Of a stretch of DNA of 64,000 bases, positions 45,612 through 53,974 are shown piece after piece; the stretch's first letter is position 1; each line of letters begins with the position of its first letter. Below the pieces are notes generated by a model. That model made no database searches. It saw nothing but the letters and a program-made list of their open reading frames with translations, and was not told the origin of the DNA. Where the stretch lies: assembly GCA_964432995.1 (NCBI GenBank), contig CAYSPU010000001.1, positions 1 through 64,000 on the forward strand, read 5' to 3'. The translations under genes were made by a program, and so were the position numbers. The stretch is from CAYSPU01 sp964432995 (GTDB taxonomy: Bacteria > Verrucomicrobiota > Verrucomicrobiia > Limisphaerales > JAHDYP01).

Positions 45612-48600
45612 TTATGGCCCCACCAGGCGGTAGAAGAGCGTTTGGTGTTGGCCGAAGTCCACGGCTTCGGTCAGGTCCAGGAGACCGAGTTCGTCGGCGT
45701 AGGCGTGACGCAGGAGTTGCCAGTGCTCGAGGTCCGTGGAGATTTCGAGGCGGTAGAGTTGGCCGGGTTCGCCCGTCAGGCGGAGTTGGAGGACACCGTC
45801 CGCGCGCAACTGCGCATTGGCTCTGGGCGCGACGTCTGGAGGGCGCAGCGCCGCCGGCAGCAGGGTAACCGCGGTTTCGGCCGGTGCGCTTTCGAGGGCG
45901 CCATCGCTGACGACCAACTGGAACGTCAGCGTGGCCGGGGCGCCGACCGGTCGGGCGAGGAAGCAGGGAGTAGGGCTCGCAGGATTGAGGAGTTGCACGA
46001 CGGGACCGGTGGTTTGCTTCCAGGCGAACAGCAGCGACTGCCGGTCGCCATCGGTGGAGCCGGAGCCGTTGAGATAGACGTTGCGGGGTGCCCGCAGCCG
46101 GATGCGCTGGCTCTCGCCGGCGTGGGCGACTGGCGCCCGGTTGACCGGGCTGGGCGGATTGGTGCCGAAGTAGACGGGTGCCCAGGAAGCGGGGGAAGTG
46201 GAGGTTGCGGTGGGCGGCCATTCAGCAGAGTCGTGGACCAGCATGATGCGGGCGGCATGGTTCCAGCCGTTGAGGAGGCTTTGGGTGACACGGAACTCGG
46301 CGTTCCAGGTGTTGCTGCTCCGGTGGACGATCGCGCTGAAGCCGGCGCTGGGAGTCGTGGTCACCGCCATGCCGCTGAGGCCGGTGCCCACTTCCTGGGA
46401 GGGGATGCCGTCTTCGTCCACAAAGAACCCGCGGTCCTTGATGGAGGGCGTGCTGCTACCGTTGCCGTCCACTTCCACGCGGAGACCAACCTGGCGGCTG
46501 GCACGGACGCCTCCGTATTTCAGGTTGGAGAAGGAGACAAACAGGTTGCTGCCAGAGTGGAGCAGGCGAACCGGGATGGTGTCTTGGGCGGCCCAAACCA
46601 CGCGGACGAGTGGTGCGTTGGTGTAACCGTTGTCGTTGCTGAGGCCGTCCAGGGTGGGGGCGGAGCCATCGGGGATGGTGATTGGCAGGATGTCGAACTG
46701 ACGTGTGACACGGGCGGTCTGGCCGGCGGGGTCGGTCGCGTCGAGGGTGGCGGTGTAGGCACCTGGGGAGAGGGATTGCAGGGGCAGAGAGAGTGCTGCG
46801 ACGAGGCCGGTTTGGGTCGAGGGCGACGGACCCGTCAGGGAGAGGGCGAGGGTATTGCTGGAGGTCCCCGTTTCGGGATCGAAGGCGTGGCCTCGCAAGA
46901 CGCGCGTTTCGCCGAAGGGCAACCGCTGCCGTTCCTTGACCCCACTGAGTGTGGGACGGGGCGGCTGATTGGACATGGCGAACGGCTCGCTGGTGGCCAC
47001 GGCGGTCTGCACTCCATCGGTGGCGATGATGCGCACCCGGGTCTCGGAGCTGCCTGGAAGACCGCGAGCGTCGATGGTGTCCTCGAGTCCGCGATAGTTC
47101 TTCCGGATGGTGAACCATCGAGAGCCAGCGCCGTATTGAACGAGGAAGCGCAGTGGATCGCCGTCCGGATCTTCCGCCTTCCACCGCACGTAGACGGACT
47201 GGGCTGCCTGGTCCACGTTCACGGTCGAGATGGTGAGGATGGGAGGGTGCGGGCTGACGAAGCGTTCGATCCAGACCTGGTTGTTCCGGAGGAGTTGGAG
47301 AGTCCGAACGTCCGGGGCGAGGTCGACCCATTGGGAAAAGGTGTCGAAGTGGAGCCGGCGCACTTCTTCGGAGTGGGCCTCGCTGACGGCGATGGGGATT
47401 TCGCTCAGGAGCGTGCCCCGGGCGTCGAGTTGTCGAAGAAGGGCGGCGGACGCGTCTTTGGCGAGGGAGGCGGCGAGTTCGCGTGCTTGGGCTAACCGGT
47501 CAGCGGGCAGCAGGTCTTCGGGGAGGGCGTAGAGAGGGCGGAAGAAGCCGGACGGCTCGCTGCGTCCAAGTCGGCCCTGGAGGAGCAGCACGTTGCCGGT
47601 GCCGCCTCCAGGCTGGGGATCATCGCCGGAACCGGCTCCCACGGGCGCGCGTGCGGTGCGTTCGAGCAGCGCATTCCAGTAGACGTGCGAGGGCCAGAGG
47701 GAACTGGCGTAGGACATGATGTCGGCTGCGCTCTCCGGAGCAATGATCCCGGACTCGAGGTAGTCCCAACCGACGTATGCATCGGGGCTGACGTCATCCG
47801 GAACGCCAAGAGAGCAGGTGTAGAGCACCAGGTCGAAGTTCTGTTGGTCGGCGGGGAAGTTGCCGCAGTTGACGTGTTGGCGTCCGTAGCCGTGGCCGAG
47901 TTCGTGGGCGAGGATGGCCCCGCCTCCGTGCGAGATGCTCTTGTAGCTGTCTGGATCCATGTGCACGATCGCCATGGCCTGGTTGCGGCGGGTGACACCG
48001 GCGAAGTTCGGTGTGCTTTCGTGGAGCATCCCCACGTAGTGCTGGTCGCCCCAATCGCCACAGGGGAACCACGAGAAGTCCTCGAGGTCATCCAGGGCGC
48101 GCGTCTGTTCCGCGTCGTCGGTGTCGGGATCCTCGCTGCCGATGGCGTACGGGTCTTCGGGATCGCCGAAGGGGGCGGGGAATTCGCTGATCATCCAGTC
48201 GGCAACGGGCATGAGGGACCGGGCGCGTTCGGCCAGGTCGGGGACGTCCTCGAAACCGCACGTGGGGCCGGGGGTGATGAGCGGGATGAAGGTGAGGCCG
48301 GGGCGGCCCTTGCCGATCACGGTGGCGGGGTTGCGCAGCCAGACGACATTATTGGCGAGCGGCTCCACGCCGGTTTCAGCGACATCGAGGTCTTCGTTGA
48401 CCACCATCTTTAGCTGCAGCCTTGCTGGCACCAGGGGATCGCCGTAGTCCATCCATGTGTCCGGCAATTCGAACAGATAGGAGAAAGAGGTATTCAGGAT
48501 GCGCCGTTGGGGCAACGACTTGAATGATTCCAGCGTCGGCCGGTTGACGGGTTCGATGGGGGAGCCGGGCAGAAGCTGGTCGTTGAGGTAGCCGTAGAGA

Positions 48601-49919
48601 TGGGCGTCGGGTTGCCAGGACCCGCCGGCGGTGTTGGTGCGGACGTAGGCGTAGCCGCGCGCAAAGGTGGGGTGCCGGCTGACGAGGGGGACGGAGATGT
48701 CCAGGTTCTGGATCGCCTGGGTCACCTCGAGGCCGTCGGCCACGAAGTCGAGCTCCTGGGCTGGTGCATCGCGAGAGATCCTTCGGATCATGTTGCCGGC
48801 GACATAGTAGAGCCAGTCCTTGTCCAGGCGCAGGTTGCCGCCGCCTCCCGTGGTGACAATTTGCTCCCAACCGGTCGTGCTCCCCGGCGTGGTGTGGCGT
48901 TTGATGACCCGGTCCGTCTCGTCGCAGAACAACTCGCCGCAGCTCATGATCGCTTCGGCAAGGTAGAGGTAATGGGGATCGGACCCGATGGGGGTGACGA
49001 ATTCGCTGGGGTCGACCGCCACGCTGAGGACCTGGTTGTTGCCGGACGCCGTATAGATGGTGGTGGCATCCCCTGTGTAGGCGTTGATGCGGAGCAAGCC
49101 GCCGGCGGGGGTCTCGGGTTGCATGTCGCTCGCGGACTTGCCGATCGCCGCGTAGAGGTAGGTGGTCGTGCCTGTCAGGAGGCGTCGGCGATGGACGGCG
49201 AAGTCGGCGACACCGCCCGCCAGGTAGAGGGTGGCGGTGGGGGACGTCAGCAGGACCCGATACAACCGGCCGTCACTGAAGAGAACGGCCAGCGATTCCG
49301 CCGAGCCGGCGTCGGGGTCCGTGAGGATGAACCGCTGGAGTTTGCTCACGTCGTTGGTATTCGTGATGCGGACCAACTGGTCGGGGGCGCTGCTGCCATC
49401 GCTGGGCATGCGGTAGATGGTGGTGTAGCTGCTGCCACGGCGTGGCCAGTAGAGTTGGCTTTCAGCCAACTCCAGGACGGCGCAGGATTGGGCTGCGGGC
49501 AGGGTCGGGTTGAGGTTGGTGGTGACGAGCACCTGGCTGGGATCCCTCTCGAGCGCGTTGAGCGCCTTGCGGTGGAGTTGGAGACCGCTGAAGAAGTAGA
49601 TGTAGGCCTCGTCCCGCACGACCCGGGTGTAGTCCCCCTCGAGCATGGCGCAGTCCCTTGCCAGGTTCACCGTGCCGCCTCCCAGCGTCGCCATCACACG
49701 CACTGTAGCTTCGTGGGGCATCTCGCCCGTGCAACGCCCGGGGGCGTCCCACCAGATCAGGCCGTTCTCATAGAGGTCAAACGCGGTGATCCCCAGGGGA
49801 TCGGCGACCACGAGTTCTGGGGTGGCCGCCTTGATCAGGGGGGCCACGGTTAGCGCGCCGGTGACGAGAAGCATGGGGAGGAGTGCTCTCGAGCGAGCAC
49901 CCGGGTAACAGGGTACCAT
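45612..49919 (-). CDS. Exported metzincin-like zinc metalloprotease with Ig/PKD domains
   Basis: 1435 residues from the ATG at 49919 (AAGGAAG 6 nt upstream); signal peptide LLPMLLVTGALTVAPLIKA. Residues ~30-420 look like a beta-propeller (repeated short strands around YFFSGLQLHRKALN, YLYAAIGKSA). Near residue 672, HELGHGYGRQH fits the metzincin zinc site HExxHxxGxxH, and DIMSYASS ~60 residues later fits the Met-turn, so an active peptidase is likely. Ig-like segments follow (VRWKAEDPDGDPLRFLVQYG, APVAHAGESQRIRLRAPRNVYLNGSGST; each shortened in use), the second PKD-like. The C-terminal module (LYRLEISTDLEHW ... LFYRLVGP) is the shared one. It probably degrades extracellular protein. Confidence 0.85.
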   Translation of the reverse strand: MVPCYPGARSRALLPMLLVTGALTVAPLIKAATPELVVADPLGITAFDLYENGLIWWDAPGRCTGEMPHEATVRVMATLGGGTVNLARDCAMLEGDYTRVVRDEAYIYFFSGLQLHRKALNALERDPSQVLVTTNLNPTLPAAQSCAVLELAESQLYWPRRGSSYTTIYRMPSDGSSAPDQLVRITNTNDVSKLQRFILTDPDAGSAESLAVLFSDGRLYRVLLTSPTATLYLAGGVADFAVHRRRLLTGTTTYLYAAIGKSASDMQPETPAGGLLRINAYTGDATTIYTASGNNQVLSVAVDPSEFVTPIGSDPHYLYLAEAIMSCGELFCDETDRVIKRHTTPGSTTGWEQIVTTGGGGNLRLDKDWLYYVAGNMIRRISRDAPAQELDFVADGLEVTQAIQNLDISVPLVSRHPTFARGYAYVRTNTAGGSWQPDAHLYGYLNDQLLPGSPIEPVNRPTLESFKSLPQRRILNTSFSYLFELPDTWMDYGDPLVPARLQLKMVVNEDLDVAETGVEPLANNVVWLRNPATVIGKGRPGLTFIPLITPGPTCGFEDVPDLAERARSLMPVADWMISEFPAPFGDPEDPYAIGSEDPDTDDAEQTRALDDLEDFSWFPCGDWGDQHYVGMLHESTPNFAGVTRRNQAMAIVHMDPDSYKSISHGGGAILAHELGHGYGRQHVNCGNFPADQQNFDLVLYTCSLGVPDDVSPDAYVGWDYLESGIIAPESAADIMSYASSLWPSHVYWNALLERTARAPVGAGSGDDPQPGGGTGNVLLLQGRLGRSEPSGFFRPLYALPEDLLPADRLAQARELAASLAKDASAALLRQLDARGTLLSEIPIAVSEAHSEEVRRLHFDTFSQWVDLAPDVRTLQLLRNNQVWIERFVSPHPPILTISTVNVDQAAQSVYVRWKAEDPDGDPLRFLVQYGAGSRWFTIRKNYRGLEDTIDARGLPGSSETRVRIIATDGVQTAVATSEPFAMSNQPPRPTLSGVKERQRLPFGETRVLRGHAFDPETGTSSNTLALSLTGPSPSTQTGLVAALSLPLQSLSPGAYTATLDATDPAGQTARVTRQFDILPITIPDGSAPTLDGLSNDNGYTNAPLVRVVWAAQDTIPVRLLHSGSNLFVSFSNLKYGGVRASRQVGLRVEVDGNGSSTPSIKDRGFFVDEDGIPSQEVGTGLSGMAVTTTPSAGFSAIVHRSSNTWNAEFRVTQSLLNGWNHAARIMLVHDSAEWPPTATSTSPASWAPVYFGTNPPSPVNRAPVAHAGESQRIRLRAPRNVYLNGSGSTDGDRQSLLFAWKQTTGPVVQLLNPASPTPCFLARPVGAPATLTFQLVVSDGALESAPAETAVTLLPAALRPPDVAPRANAQLRADGVLQLRLTGEPGQLYRLEISTDLEHWQLLRHAYADELGLLDLTEAVDFGQHQTLFYRLVGP

Positions 49920-50055
49920 TTGTCTTCCTTGGTGACAGCGCGGGCCATTCCGCGCGAACCGCCAGCGCCCATCGAGACCACTCGCGGGCGCGAGAACTCG
50001 CCTCCGCACACTACTGAGGAATTGTGCATGGAGCCGGGGGTGATCTTCTGGAGAC

Positions 50056-50094
50056 GCAGTCTAATCCCCAACGTCCATGGGACTAAAGGAGAAT
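50056..50094. promoter_or_regulatory. Leader motif upstream of the metalloprotease gene
   Basis: Second copy of the motif described at 45500-45537, 137-175 bp before the start codon. As minus-strand RNA it can pair AGUCCC with GGGAUU across a 9-nt loop. The pairing differs from the other copy, while the outer ends GCAGYCTAMTCC and TAAAGGAGAWT are conserved. Confidence 0.35.
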
Positions 50095-50228
50095 GTGGTG
50101 ACGGTGGGTGATCGATCGACCGCTCCGTTGAAGCACTGACCTCCGGACTTCGCAGCCTCCAGACTCCCGAGGCGTGTTGGACGCATGAATCCCCCCGCCC
50201 GTTCTGGGATGCCACTTCGCAGGAGAAA

Positions 50229-50270
50229 GGTGGGGCGACCGCTCCGAGGACGCCGCGGGATGCTGTCGCC
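50229..50270. mobile_element. Partial element A copy (A3)
   Basis: GGTGGGGCGACCGCTCCGAG followed by GACGCCGCGG matches the left end of A1 and A2 at most positions. I could not find its opposite inverted end nearby, so it is probably truncated. Confidence 0.55.
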
Positions 50271-50299
50271 GCCTTCGTCGAAAGCCGGAAGTCCAGAGG

Positions 50300-50551
50300 C
50301 TACCGTTCCCCGGCTTTGCCGATGCTCCCGACGATGGTGGAGAGCTTGGAGGCGCCCGGTTGCCGGAGTGTCTGCAGTTGCGCTTCCGAATACCGGGTGA
50401 GAAGCCACTCATGAACCGGGATGCGGCCTTCCCAGCACTGGCAGATCAGTCGGCACGGGAGGTCGATGCTCTCCTCGGCGCAATAGGAGAGCGGCACCGA
50501 ATGTCCGAGTCGGCGGCAGTGGATTTCCTGATGCCAGTCGGGCGGGGTCAT
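50300..50551 (-). CDS. Small Cys/His-rich protein, function unknown
   Basis: 83 residues, MTPPDWHQEI onward. A GGAGGT Shine-Dalgarno sequence lies 6 nt before the ATG at 50551, which makes this a real translation start although the frame continues upstream. His and Cys occur as HCRRLGHSVPLSYC and, 19 residues later, CRLICQCW, giving a possible metal site (HC-x4-H-x6-C ... C-x3-C-x-C). The C-terminus is helical with LLTRYSEAQLQTLRQ. It lies 119 bp downstream of trpB2 on the same strand and may share its transcript. I do not recognise a named family. Confidence 0.6.
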   Translation of the reverse strand: MTPPDWHQEIHCRRLGHSVPLSYCAEESIDLPCRLICQCWEGRIPVHEWLLTRYSEAQLQTLRQPGASKLSTIVGSIGKAGER

Positions 50552-50669
50552 GGCTGGACCTCCGCGCGGAGCGAGGGGCCCCGCGTCGCGACGCCGAGGC
50601 CCCTCTCCGGATTCCGATTCCGTTTCCGAGAAAGCGGACGGTTCCTCACCGGGCGCTGCTGTTGCCTGC

Positions 50670-52058
50670 TCACCATTTGCCGGTGCGGACCACCTTCGGC
50701 CTGGGCAACCCGTTGAGTTCCCGGATGGCGCTCCCCATTTCGCTCTCGGGCAGCGCGTAGTTGGAGAGCTTGCCCCGGAAGAAGTTGTCGTATCCGGAAA
50801 GGTCCATGAGCCCGTGACCGGAGAAGCCGAAGAGAATGACCTTCTCCTTCCCTTCTTCCTTGGCTTTCTTCGCCTCCTGGATGGCGGCGGCGATGGCGTG
50901 ACTGGTCTCGGGCGCGGGAATGATCCCCTCCGTGCGGGCGAAGAGCACCGCCGCTTCGTAGCACTCGATCTGGTCGATGGCCCGCGGGGTGGCCAATCCC
51001 TCAATGATGGTCTGGCTCACGAGCGGGGCCATGCCGTGATACCGCAGGCCGCCGGCATGAATCGGAGGCGGAATGAAATCGTGGCCCAACGAATGCATGG
51101 GCAACAGCGGCGTCATCTTCGCCGTGTCGCCGTGGTCGTAGACAAACGGCGCCCGGGTCATGGTCGGGCACGACGTCGGCTCGACCGGGATGACGTCGAT
51201 CGTGGCGCCGTTGATCTTGTCGTTGACGAACGGGAAGGCGAGCCCGGCGAAGTTGGATCCGCCGCCGGCGCAGCCGATGACGGCATCCACCTTCTTGACG
51301 CCGATTTTCTCGAACTGCTTCTTGGCTTCGAGCCCGATGATGGTCTGGTGGAGCATGACGTGGTTCAACACGCTCCCCAGGGAGTAACGGGTGGAGCCCG
51401 TCGGGTCGGTGACGGCGGCCTCGATCGCCTCGCTGATGGCGATGCCGAGGGATCCGGGGGTGTTCGGGTGCTTGGCGAGGATCTGGCGGCCGGCGTTCGT
51501 CTGCGTGGAGGGGCTGGCGATGCAGGTGGCCCCCCAGGTTTCCATCATCAGTTTGCGGAAGGGTTTTTGGTCGAAGCTGATGCGGACCATGAAGACCTTG
51601 CATTCGAGGCCGAGGAGGGAGCAGGCGAAGGCGAGGGCGCTTCCCCACTGGCCGGCGCCGGTCTCGGTGGTGATCTTCTTGATGCCGAATTGCTTGTTGT
51701 ACCAGGCCTGCGGGACCGCGGTGTTGGGCTTGTGGCTTCCCGGCGGGGAGACGCTCTCGTTCTTGTAGTAGATCCGGGCGGGTGTCCCCAGGGCCTGCTC
51801 CAGGGCCAGGGCCCGGTGCAGGGGCGACGGCCGCCACTTGCAGAGAATGCCCAGCACCTCCTCGGGGATGTCAATCCAGCGTTGGGTGCTCACCTCCTGC
51901 TCGATGATGTTCATCGGGAAAACCGGCGCGAGCATGTCGGGGGTGATGGGTTTTCCGTCCGGCCCCAGCGGGGGCTGCAGGGGGGACGGGAGATCGGCGG
52001 CGAGGTTGTACCATTGCCGCGGCATTTCGTCTTCGGTCAGGAACACTTTGGTCTGCAT
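50670..52058 (-). CDS. trpB: Tryptophan synthase beta chain, TrpB2 type
   Basis: 462 residues, longer than TrpB1 (~395) and typical of TrpB2. The PLP lysine lies in [15 protein letters not shown] (SHK), the phosphate loop is [11 protein letters not shown], and the C-terminal [14 protein letters not shown] is present. The enzyme joins serine and indole to tryptophan in the cytoplasm. TrpB2 enzymes often work without TrpA, and no trpA is found in the window, so a role in indole salvage is plausible. A GAGGG sequence precedes the ATG. The gene starts 10 bp after a TrpR-family repressor gene, so repressor and enzyme are almost surely one operon. Confidence 0.95.
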   Translation of the reverse strand: MQTKVFLTEDEMPRQWYNLAADLPSPLQPPLGPDGKPITPDMLAPVFPMNIIEQEVSTQRWIDIPEEVLGILCKWRPSPLHRALALEQALGTPARIYYKNESVSPPGSHKPNTAVPQAWYNKQFGIKKITTETGAGQWGSALAFACSLLGLECKVFMVRISFDQKPFRKLMMETWGATCIASPSTQTNAGRQILAKHPNTPGSLGIAISEAIEAAVTDPTGSTRYSLGSVLNHVMLHQTIIGLEAKKQFEKIGVKKVDAVIGCAGGGSNFAGLAFPFVNDKINGATIDVIPVEPTSCPTMTRAPFVYDHGDTAKMTPLLPMHSLGHDFIPPPIHAGGLRYHGMAPLVSQTIIEGLATPRAIDQIECYEAAVLFARTEGIIPAPETSHAIAAAIQEAKKAKEEGKEKVILFGFSGHGLMDLSGYDNFFRGKLSNYALPESEMGSAIRELNGLPRPKVVRTGKW

Positions 52059-52068
52059 GAATTTTCCC

Positions 52069-52356
52069 TCAGGCTGCGGATCGTGCTGGCGACGACCGTT
52101 GTTGGAACACTCTTCTCACCGCGGATCCCCGCCGCTTCAGTTGGCGGGCGCCGCGCGTGATGTTGCACAGGCTGACTCCCAACTGGTGGGCGATCGCGCG
52201 CTGGCTCTTGCCCTCGGACAGAAACCGCACGATGTCCCAGCGGAGCGACAGCTTCTCGGCCTCGCTTTCGGTCAACAGTTCCCGGAGCAGATGTTCCACC
52301 TTCCGGGCTTCCCGCATGCGCGCCAGCACCTGCGCGATGTCGCCGATCCTGTCCAC
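52069..52356 (-). CDS. trpR: Trp repressor family DNA-binding protein
   Basis: 95 residues, GTG start at 52356 with GGAG 8 nt upstream; an ATG at 52317 is an alternative. [21 protein letters not shown] and [26 protein letters not shown] (split for quoting) align with the E. coli TrpR core LLTPDE...[23 protein letters not shown]...ATITRGSNSLK, including the helix-turn-helix. With tryptophan bound it should repress transcription. It precedes trpB2 by 10 bp, which suggests autoregulation of the pair. An 18-bp near-perfect palindrome lies immediately upstream of its start and overlaps its ribosome-binding site. Confidence 0.88.
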   Translation of the reverse strand: MDRIGDIAQVLARMREARKVEHLLRELLTESEAEKLSLRWDIVRFLSEGKSQRAIAHQLGVSLCNITRGARQLKRRGSAVRRVFQQRSSPARSAA

Positions 52357-52359
52357 GAT

Positions 52360-52377
52360 GTTTCTCCGCGTAGAAAC
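52360..52377. promoter_or_regulatory. Candidate TrpR operator / leader palindrome
   Basis: On the coding strand of trpR the 18-mer GTTTCTACGCGGAGAAAC is self-complementary at 8 of 9 pairs and ends 3 bp before the GTG start. Its GGAG is the presumed Shine-Dalgarno sequence, so protein binding or RNA folding would block translation or transcription. It lacks the CTAG core of the E. coli trp operator, so binding by this TrpR is inference. Confidence 0.45.
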
Positions 52378-52677
52378 AGCTTTCCGGCGAAGGCGTCAAG
52401 CGGAAAAAGCGGCGCGCCGCGGGGGGACGGCAGGACCGGGCGACGGTCCGACGGGAGGACGGCACGTCGGTGCGACGGTGCGGCGGCCAGCCGAACGCCA
52501 GACAGACAACAGGCACCAAGGAATATGGAACGCCAGCGGCAGTTCAACGTTCAGTGTTCCCGGTTCGCTCGAAGAAACCCAAGCCTTGAACCCAACCGTG
52601 AACCCTGAACCTGGATCCATATGCCACTCTTCATTCTGCATCCCCCCCGAGCGCCGGCCTGTTGTGGGGCGGACAAC

Positions 52678-52886
52678 CGGTGCATCCCCAGGTTGTCTGT
52701 GGGTGACCAGCACCGTCTGGCCGCTCCGGACCGCCCGCCGTCCCGGCGGGCAGCAGCACCACACACCGGTCGCGATCTCGAACCACCCGCGCACTGCCGC
52801 CCACCGCAGCCGCTGCGACCGGGGACCGGTCGCGCTCCGCACCGCCCGCCCTCGGGGACTGGTGACCGACAACCTCCGGATGCACT
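52678..52886. repeat. Inverted pair of dispersed repeat D (D2 minus, D3 partial plus)
   Basis: 52678-52792 is a reverse-strand copy of D1 (40820-40933). 52790-52886 repeats parts of D1 in the forward sense (ACCGCCCGCC, CTGGTGACC, CAACCTCCGGATGCAC). Together the two halves form a long imperfect inverted repeat. Confidence 0.75.
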
Positions 52887-53111
52887 GGCGAACAACAGCC
52901 GCCGAGTCCCGGCCTTCCCACCGTTGGGATGTCATCCCGCCGCCGAGGTGGGACCATCCCGGAGCCGACAGAGCGCCCGTTCGCAGGGGCGAAAACCGCT
53001 CGTGGACCGGGGACGACCGAACCTTCAGCGTCACGGAGGCGAGGATCCGGGGCGAGGATCCGGGGCCTTGACTCCGTCTGGACAGCGCCCATGATGTGCG
53101 GCCTTGCCACA

Positions 53112-53927
53112 ATGAAGACTGCACCGCGCATTTCTCTGTCGAACGTCCAGGCCGTCTACGGCGGCCCCGAAGGCGATCTCTGGGAGTTGATCATGGGGGA
53201 ACAGATTCACCTGGGCGGATTTCAGTCCTCGATGGCGCTGGCGGAGCGCGCGGGCATCGGGGCCGGCCAATCCGGGGTGGACCTGTGCTGCTGCACGGGG
53301 GCCGGCATGCGGTTCCTGGTCCGCTTCCGCCACGTCGCCCACATGACGGGCGTGGACGCCACGCCGCTGGTCCTGGAACGCGGGCGCCAGCGGACCGCGG
53401 CGGCGGGATTGGCCGACCGGATCGAGTTCCGCGAGGCGGACGTCTGCGCCAGCGGGTTGGCGGAGGCCGGCGTTGATTTCGTCTGGGGTGAGGACGCCTG
53501 GTGTTACGTGGCGGACAAGCGCCGGCTGATCGCCGAGGCGGCCCGCATGGTGAAGGCGGGGGGGAAGATCGCCTTTACGGATTGGGTGGAGGGGCCGACG
53601 CCGCTGGCGGAGTCCGAAGCGCAGCGGTTTCTGACGTTTATGAAGTTCCCCAGTCTGGCGAGCATCGGCGACTATCGGGGCTTGCTGGAGGCGAACGGGT
53701 GTCGGGTGGAAGCCGCGGAAGACACGGGGAGGTTCGCGCCGTGCATGGATCTGTACCTGGACATGCTGAGCCGCCAACTGACCTACGACGCCCTCCGCAT
53801 CATCGGCTTCGACCTCCCGCTGATGCAGCAACTGGGGGCGGAGATGCGGTTCGCGCGGCAACTGACTCACGAGCGCAAGCTGGTGCAGGGGCAGTTCGTC
53901 GCCGTCAAAGGGAGCGGGCTGTCGTAA
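53112..53927 (+). CDS. SAM-dependent methyltransferase
   Basis: 271 residues from the ATG at 53112. A class I methyltransferase fold: GVDLCCCTGAGMRFLVRF (motif I, with an unusual Cys-Cys-Cys in place of the common GxG entry), TGVDATPLVLERGRQR (motif II), EFREADV and VWGEDAWCYVADKRRLIAEAARMV (post-II, shortened), then GGKIAFTDWVEGPTPL. It resembles glycine/sarcosine-type N-methyltransferases more than RNA or DNA enzymes. It is the first gene of a plus-strand run and lies 47 bp before the dehydratase-type operon, so it might methylate a substrate or cofactor of that system. Confidence 0.8.
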   Translation: MKTAPRISLSNVQAVYGGPEGDLWELIMGEQIHLGGFQSSMALAERAGIGAGQSGVDLCCCTGAGMRFLVRFRHVAHMTGVDATPLVLERGRQRTAAAGLADRIEFREADVCASGLAEAGVDFVWGEDAWCYVADKRRLIAEAARMVKAGGKIAFTDWVEGPTPLAESEAQRFLTFMKFPSLASIGDYRGLLEANGCRVEAAEDTGRFAPCMDLYLDMLSRQLTYDALRIIGFDLPLMQQLGAEMRFARQLTHERKLVQGQFVAVKGSGLS

Positions 53928-53974
53928 GGACTCCTTCTCTATGACCAGGACAGAAAGCGGGGAGGAAACGGGGT

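Larger units (their letters stand above)
49920..50299. other. 380-bp spacer with leader motif and element A3
   Basis: Holds the 5' leader of the metalloprotease gene, including a motif at 50056-50094 also found before the 1487-aa gene, and a partial element A copy at 50229-50270. No gene is supported in it. Confidence 0.6.
52357..53111. other. 755-bp repeat-rich spacer between divergent trpR and methyltransferase genes
   Basis: No gene is supported. From left to right it holds the palindrome at 52360-52377, a degenerate octamer-like tract (about 52430-52490, units near GACGGTGC), a stretch of loose GAACC/GTTCA units (52533-52612) resembling the C repeats, and the D2/D3 repeat pair. An ATG at 53091 is an alternative start for the methyltransferase. 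Confidence 0.6.
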
